Assembly: GCA_029246085.1 (NCBI GenBank) | Contig: JAQWOB010000029.1 | Location: 1-33,640 of the forward strand | Source: Gammaproteobacteria bacterium | GTDB lineage: Bacteria; Pseudomonadota; Gammaproteobacteria; GCA-002705445; GCA-002716945 | Length of the DNA: 33,640 nt | Reading direction: 5' to 3' | Part shown: positions 27,532 to 33,640 of the stretch, one piece after another | Position numbering within the stretch: the stretch's first letter is position 1 | Layout: each line of letters starts with the position of its first letter | The notes under the pieces: model-generated | The model's database searches: none | The model's input: only the letters and a program-made list of their open reading frames with translations | Told to the model about the DNA's origin: nothing | Position numbers and translations under genes: made by a program

Positions 27532-29169
27532 ATGTTTGTAAAACTATTAGGCTATAAAGACCAAATTTTTTTATTCCTTATAACCTCAATAGTAATAATT
27601 CCAATTATAACTGTAATCTCATATATATTTTCTCCATCAACTGAACTATGGGGGCATTTAGCCAATAATCTTCTAGCTGAGTATCTTCTTAATACTTTCG
27701 TAATATTAATATTTGTTGGGATAATTTCCACTATTCTTGGAGTATCTTGCGCATGGCTGGTCACCATGTATAAATTCCCAGGCAAAGATATATTTAAGTG
27801 GTTATTAGTTATGCCCATAGCAATACCAACATATGTAGCAGCATATATATATGCAGGACTAGTGGAGCCCTCAGGATTTTTATTTGACTCTATTGAGAAT
27901 ACATTTGGACTAGGCAAAGAGTTATATAGCTTAGTTAATCTAAGAAATATTTATGGAGTAATATTCATATTAAGTATATGTCTGTATCCTTATATATACT
28001 TATTAACATATTCATCATTTAAAGAACAATCAGGTTGCGCGATAGAAGTTGGTAAATCACTAGGTTTAAATAAAAAAGAATTATTCAGCAGAATAAGTAT
28101 TCCTCTTGCTAGACCAGGTATAATCGCGGGATTAAGTCTTGTGATGATGGAGACATTAGCTGAATTTGGAACTATGGATTACTATGGGATTAGTACATTT
28201 ACTACTGGTATATATAGGACATGGTTTGCATTCGGGGATGATACTAGCGCCTTACATTTAGCATCTATCCTGCTTACCTTTGTTTTCATACTTATAACAT
28301 TAGAAAAATATTCAAGAGGTCGAAGTAAGTATACTCATACATCTCAAAAATCAATATTAGTGAAACCAATTAATATGTCTGCTAAAAATGGTACTTATGC
28401 ATTTTTATGGTGCTCATTAATTTCTTTGCTTGGATTTATTATTCCTATTATTCAATTATTTTTATGGTTGATAGAAACTTACTCACATTTTTTTAAGGAT
28501 GATTTTTTAAAAATTATAATGAATACTGTAGCGATAGCATCTCTTTCTTCAGTTATAATAGTCTTAATCTCAATATATGCATCATATGTGAATAGATCAA
28601 CAAATAGTTTATATACTAAATTCTCGCTAAAAGTTTTTTCTATTGGATATTCAATACCAGGTGTTGTAATTGCGGTTGGAATTATTATACCAATTACTTT
28701 GATAGACAATTTTCAGGCATTAATATTTGGGTCACCTATATTTTACTTTAGTGGATCTTTTGTGGCGCTCATAATCTCATATTTAGTTAGATTTTCTACA
28801 ATATCTTTTAATACAACAGAATCAGGTTTGAGTAAAATAAAAAATAATATAGATTTGACTGCAAAGTCTTTTGGTTTTTCTAGCTTTAAGATACTAAAAA
28901 ATATCCATATACCAATGATGAAAACAACTGTAATCACTTCTTTTATATTAGTATTTGTAGATATCGTAAAGGAGTTACCAGCAACATTAATATTGCGACC
29001 ATTTAATTTTGACACCTTGGCAATACATATTTATGAGTTGGCATCATCAGAACAATTGTCACTTATAGCCTCACCAGCATTAATCCTAATTATTATTGGG
29101 CTGATTCCTGTGATAATATTAATTAAGAAAACAGTTAATAATGGAAATCAAAATGAAATTAGAAATTGA
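27532..29169 (+). CDS. fbpB: Fe(III) ABC transporter permease
   Basis: Inner-membrane permease with two fused BPD_transp_1 domains, about 12 membrane segments over 545 aa, as is standard for FbpB. Each half has an EAA-type cytoplasmic loop that docks the ATPase: EVGKSLGLNKKELFSRISIPLARPG in the first and DLTAKSFGFSSFKILKNIHIPMMK in the second. The LAEFGTMDYYGISTFTTGIYRTWF stretch is a further family hallmark. It begins 4 nt after fbpA and its end overlaps the ATPase gene by 17-29 nt depending on that start. Confidence 0.94.
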   Translation: MFVKLLGYKDQIFLFLITSIVIIPIITVISYIFSPSTELWGHLANNLLAEYLLNTFVILIFVGIISTILGVSCAWLVTMYKFPGKDIFKWLLVMPIAIPTYVAAYIYAGLVEPSGFLFDSIENTFGLGKELYSLVNLRNIYGVIFILSICLYPYIYLLTYSSFKEQSGCAIEVGKSLGLNKKELFSRISIPLARPGIIAGLSLVMMETLAEFGTMDYYGISTFTTGIYRTWFAFGDDTSALHLASILLTFVFILITLEKYSRGRSKYTHTSQKSILVKPINMSAKNGTYAFLWCSLISLLGFIIPIIQLFLWLIETYSHFFKDDFLKIIMNTVAIASLSSVIIVLISIYASYVNRSTNSLYTKFSLKVFSIGYSIPGVVIAVGIIIPITLIDNFQALIFGSPIFYFSGSFVALIISYLVRFSTISFNTTESGLSKIKNNIDLTAKSFGFSSFKILKNIHIPMMKTTVITSFILVFVDIVKELPATLILRPFNFDTLAIHIYELASSEQLSLIASPALILIIIGLIPVIILIKKTVNNGNQNEIRN

Positions 29170-30187
29170 AAATATTTCATTAAATTTAGATAATGATAGA
29201 ATTTTAGACAGCCTCTCTTTAACCGTAAAAGAAGAAGAAATTATATCCATAATAGGTCCCAGCGCATCTGGAAAAAGTTCTTTGCTGAGAGTAATTGCTG
29301 GATTTGAAAATATATCTTCAGGAAAAGTAAAATTAAATGGTCAAACAGTCGATGATACATCCATAATTATTGAGCCTCAAAAAAGAAATATAGGTATAAT
29401 TTTTCAAGACCTTGCTTTATTTCCCCATTTAAATTGTGCGGAAAATATAACCTTTGGTATATCTGAATTATCCTCTAAAGAAAAAATGGAGCGTTTGGAT
29501 AGATTAGTAAAGGTTCTAGATATTATAGAAATATCTAAAAAATATCCTCATGAGATATCTGGAGGTCAACAACAGAGAGTTGCTATAGCTAGAGCTCTTG
29601 CTCCAAAACCAGAGATTCTCTTATTAGATGAACCATTTAGTGCATTAGATGAAAATTTAAAAGAAAAGCTTTTAGCAGATGTAAAAATATTACTTAAAGA
29701 AGAAAAAATAACTACAATCGTAATCACTCATAACATTAAAGAAGCATTTCAAATATCTGATAAGATTGCATTTTTAAGCAATAAAAAAATTATACAATTT
29801 GAGAGTGCTTATAATATTTATCATAAACCCTTAACAAGAGAGATAGCAAATTTCTGTGGCATTGGGAGTTTCATTAATGGAGAAATAATTGATAAAAATC
29901 ATGTAGAGACGAGTCTTGGTAAACATTTTGGTGATACAACATCATATGAAATTGGCTCTAGTATAGATATTTTAATTAGGCCTGATGATATCATTCATGA
30001 CGATGATTCTGCTAAATCAGCACGGGTGATAGAAAAAATTTTTCATGGTTCAGATTTCTTATATAAATTAAAGCTTAATAGTGGTGAAAATATATTTTGT
30101 TATACGCCAAGTCATCATGATCATGGTCTTAATGAAGTAATCGGAATAAAATCTGAAATGGACCATTTAATATTATTCAATAAATAA
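29153..30187 (+). CDS. fbpC: Fe(III) ABC transporter ATP-binding protein
   Basis: ATPase that drives ferric-iron import. From the chosen start: Walker A GPSASGKSS (about 35-43), Q-loop IFQDLALFPHL, signature ISGGQQQRVAIARAL (about 135-149), Walker B ILLLDEPFSALD (about 155-166) and the switch His in VITHNI. A C-terminal regulatory TOBE-like domain (DILIRPDDIIHDDDS) follows. The track starts at an ATG 12 nt earlier; the second ATG is preferred because GGA lies 7 nt before it and the family usually begins at this point. The stop abuts the facing acyl-CoA ligase stop with no spacer. Confidence 0.94.
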   Translation: MKLEIENISLNLDNDRILDSLSLTVKEEEIISIIGPSASGKSSLLRVIAGFENISSGKVKLNGQTVDDTSIIIEPQKRNIGIIFQDLALFPHLNCAENITFGISELSSKEKMERLDRLVKVLDIIEISKKYPHEISGGQQQRVAIARALAPKPEILLLDEPFSALDENLKEKLLADVKILLKEEKITTIVITHNIKEAFQISDKIAFLSNKKIIQFESAYNIYHKPLTREIANFCGIGSFINGEIIDKNHVETSLGKHFGDTTSYEIGSSIDILIRPDDIIHDDDSAKSARVIEKIFHGSDFLYKLKLNSGENIFCYTPSHHDHGLNEVIGIKSEMDHLILFNK

Positions 30188-31834
30188 TCAAAACTCTCTT
30201 AACTTTCTTCTAAGAATCTTTCCTACATTATTTTTAGGAATTTCATCTATAAATATAACCTTCTTTGGTATCTTATAAACTGCTAAACCTTTTTTGCAAA
30301 AATTAATTACTTCAATTTCTCCTAATTTTTTTTCCTCTTTGACAATAAACAATTTTATACTCTCTCCTCTATTAGAATCATTGACTCCAATTACTCCACA
30401 TTCTCTGACATCTGGGTGTTGCGATACATAATCTTCAATTTCATTTGGATAAACATTAAATCCAGAAGAAATAATCATATCTTTTTTTCTATCAACAATT
30501 TTTAAAGAACCATTTTCATTAATAATTGCAATATCTCCTGTTTTAAAAAATCCGTCATCTGTAAAAGAATTTTTAGTTTCTTCTGGGTTATTCCAGTATT
30601 CAGACATAACCTGTGGACCTTTTACACAAAGTTCTCCTTCTTGATTAATGTTAAGTTCATTATTTTTTTCATCCCTTATTGAAATATCTGTTGATGGCAT
30701 AGGTAGTCCAATCGTACCATTAAATGGTTCAGATATAATGTTAACTGATACAATCGGAGCAGTTTCAGTTAAACCATAACCTTGAGTAATATCAACTCCA
30801 GTTATTTTTTTCCACTTCTTAGCAGTACTACTTAATACAGACATTCCTCCTCCAACAGTAAACTTTAAAGCATTAAAATTAATTTTTTTAAATGAAGAAC
30901 TCGTTAATAATAAATTAAACAATGTATTAACTCCAGTGATAACAGTAAACTTATTTTTCTTTAATGTATTTACAAAACTCTTCAAGTCTCTTGGATTTGT
31001 TACCAATATATTATTCGAACCAATGCTATAAAAATACATTAAGTTAACGGTAAATGAAAAAATATGATAAAGCGGTAATGCTGTTATAATACTCTCTTTC
31101 CCAGGAACAACTATAGGGCCAACCCATGTATTTAACTGCTCAATATTAGCCAGTATATTTCCATGAGTAAGGACTGCAGCTTTAGACTTTCCTGTGGTAC
31201 CACCAGTATATTGTAATAGTGCAATATTCTTATTTTCTAAAAATATATTCTTTCTAAGATATGAATTCTTTAATGTATCAGAAAATAATAAATAATCATT
31301 ATTGAGGGAAATCTTCGGTCCTTTGAAAAAAAATACTGTTTTAATAAGTGCTGACATGACAGGAGAAAGTAGATCTGTTACCCGACAAACAATAATATTT
31401 TTAATTAATGTATTTTTTACGACAGGTTCTAGCTCAGACACAAACCTATCTAGAACAATTATTGTTTCTGCTCCAGAATCATTTAATGCACTTTCTATCT
31501 CCCTACCTTTAAATAACGGATTTATATTTATAACTATAGCTCCAGCTAAATATGACCCAAATAATGCAACTGGATAAGTTAAAAGATTTGGCAACATTAT
31601 TGCAACTTTAGATCTCTTGGTAATGGATAATTGATTTTGAAGATAAGCTCCAAATTTTTCCGAATATCTATCTATTTTTTTATAGCTTAATCGAGTATTC
31701 AAATTTGTAAAAGCAGTATGATCTGGAAAAAGAGAAGATGAGTTTTTCATCAAATCTATAATTGAGTTAAATTTTAAACTATTAATTGTTGGCGATATAT
31801 TTTTTGGATAATGTTTAAGCCAAATTTTTTTCAT
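30188..31834 (-). CDS. Long-chain fatty acid-CoA ligase (FadD-like)
   Basis: ANL-superfamily adenylating enzyme, 548 aa, probably activating fatty acids to acyl-CoA. It has the P-loop-like YTGGTTGKSKAAVLTHGN (about 209-226), YGLTETAPIVS, and the hinge region FKTGDIAIINENGSLKIVDRKKDMIISSGFNVYPNEIE. The C-terminal catalytic Lys lies in PKNNVGKILRR. The overall pattern is nearest to FadD, but chain length cannot be judged by eye. It stands as a single gene behind the groEL terminator. A possible AAGATATA purine tract precedes the ATG. Confidence 0.88.
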   Translation of the reverse strand: MKKIWLKHYPKNISPTINSLKFNSIIDLMKNSSSLFPDHTAFTNLNTRLSYKKIDRYSEKFGAYLQNQLSITKRSKVAIMLPNLLTYPVALFGSYLAGAIVININPLFKGREIESALNDSGAETIIVLDRFVSELEPVVKNTLIKNIIVCRVTDLLSPVMSALIKTVFFFKGPKISLNNDYLLFSDTLKNSYLRKNIFLENKNIALLQYTGGTTGKSKAAVLTHGNILANIEQLNTWVGPIVVPGKESIITALPLYHIFSFTVNLMYFYSIGSNNILVTNPRDLKSFVNTLKKNKFTVITGVNTLFNLLLTSSSFKKINFNALKFTVGGGMSVLSSTAKKWKKITGVDITQGYGLTETAPIVSVNIISEPFNGTIGLPMPSTDISIRDEKNNELNINQEGELCVKGPQVMSEYWNNPEETKNSFTDDGFFKTGDIAIINENGSLKIVDRKKDMIISSGFNVYPNEIEDYVSQHPDVRECGVIGVNDSNRGESIKLFIVKEEKKLGEIEVINFCKKGLAVYKIPKKVIFIDEIPKNNVGKILRRKLREF

Positions 31835-31860
31835 AAATATATCTTAACATTAAAAATAAC

Positions 31861-31884
31861 AAAGCCTCTATAGAAAGAGGCTTT
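31861..31884 (-). terminator. Rho-independent terminator after groEL
   Basis: Nine-base-pair stem AAAGCCTCT/AGAGGCTTT with a 6-nt loop. On the minus strand the hairpin is followed by a T-rich tract (GTTATTTTT), so it ends the groES-groEL transcript before the acyl-CoA ligase gene. It is the only convincing intrinsic terminator in the window. Confidence 0.85.
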
Positions 31885-31891
31885 GAAATAA

Positions 31892-31909
31892 ATTTGTAAT
31901 AATACAAAT
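31892..31909. repeat. AT-rich inverted repeat between groEL stop and its terminator
   Basis: ATTTGTA-ATAA-TACAAAT, a 7+4+7 hairpin with no GC strength, 6 nt after the groEL stop and 8 nt before the strong terminator stem. It may stabilise the 3' end of the mRNA or be chance. Confidence 0.35.
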
Positions 31910-31914
31910 ATGGA

Positions 31915-33600
<1,686 letters not shown>

Positions 33601-33608
33601 CTATTAAT

Positions 33609-33640
33609 TTAACCAACGATTGCTGTTATATCATCTTCTC
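33609..33640 (-). CDS. groES: Co-chaperonin GroES (last codons only)
   Basis: Reading the minus strand from the window edge gives EDDITAIVG followed by TAA. This is the conserved C-terminus of GroES (family ending ...ILAIV). It is too short for the ORF track. The distance to groEL is 29 nt, the usual groES-groEL operon. The rest of the gene and its promoter lie outside the window. Confidence 0.85.
   Translation of the reverse strand, partial: EDDITAIVG

Overview
This is a gene-dense (about 98% coding), very AT-rich window from the chromosome of a Gram-negative bacterium. Gene order points to a gammaproteobacterium. The run rplY-prs-tRNA-Gln-ispE-TPR lipoprotein, divergent from hemA-prfA-prmC, matches the arrangement I know from Pseudomonas and relatives. 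The set thiC/tolC/waaA/Kdo kinase is also a gammaproteobacterial pattern. Low GC, near-zero spacers and overlapping genes suggest a streamlined, probably free-living aquatic lineage (SAR86-like is one guess). That placement is inference. No mobile element, prophage, CRISPR array or defence island is visible, and no stretch without a gene exceeds 300 bases (the longest gap is 185 nt).

Layout. (1) 1-4256, minus strand: rplY (cut by the window edge), prs, tRNA-Gln(UUG), ispE and a TPR outer-membrane lipoprotein; lolB, normally found here, is missing. (2) 4321-15495, plus strand: an unbroken run hemA-prfA-prmC-gatC-gatA-gatB-mreB-mreC-mreD-rsmJ-unknown gene-ibaG-dinB with gaps of at most 3 nt. 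(3) 15559-18650: metY facing thiC. (4) 18722-22230, plus strand: PCMT-like methyltransferase, rhodanese, tolC and waaA. (5) 22206-26280: inner-core LPS genes (Kdo kinase, GT9 heptosyltransferase, hldC, hldA) and ilvE. (6) 26281-30187: a Fur-box-controlled ferric-iron ABC transporter (fbpABC). (7) 30188-33640, minus strand: an acyl-CoA ligase, then groEL and the last codons of groES.

How they work together. HemA and the GatCAB amidotransferase both act on glutamyl-tRNA: one makes heme precursor, the other finishes Gln-tRNA, and tRNA-Gln itself is in the window. PrfA and its methylase PrmC sit side by side. MreBCD supplies cell-shape scaffolding. waaA, kdkA, the GT9 enzyme and the split hldA/hldC together build a phosphorylated-Kdo, heptose-containing LPS inner core, while tolC adds an export channel. 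fbpABC imports Fe(III) under a near-consensus Fur site that covers its -10 element.

I found no clearly new multi-gene system. The points most worth a second look are the missing lolB, the PCMT-like protein lacking the usual active-site Ser with its rhodanese partner, the altered catalytic loop in RsmJ, the promoter-less inverted kdkA, a perfect 16-bp palindrome next to the Fur promoter, and thiC without room for a TPP riboswitch. Several ORF-track starts are corrected from TTG or far-upstream codons to better ATG starts.
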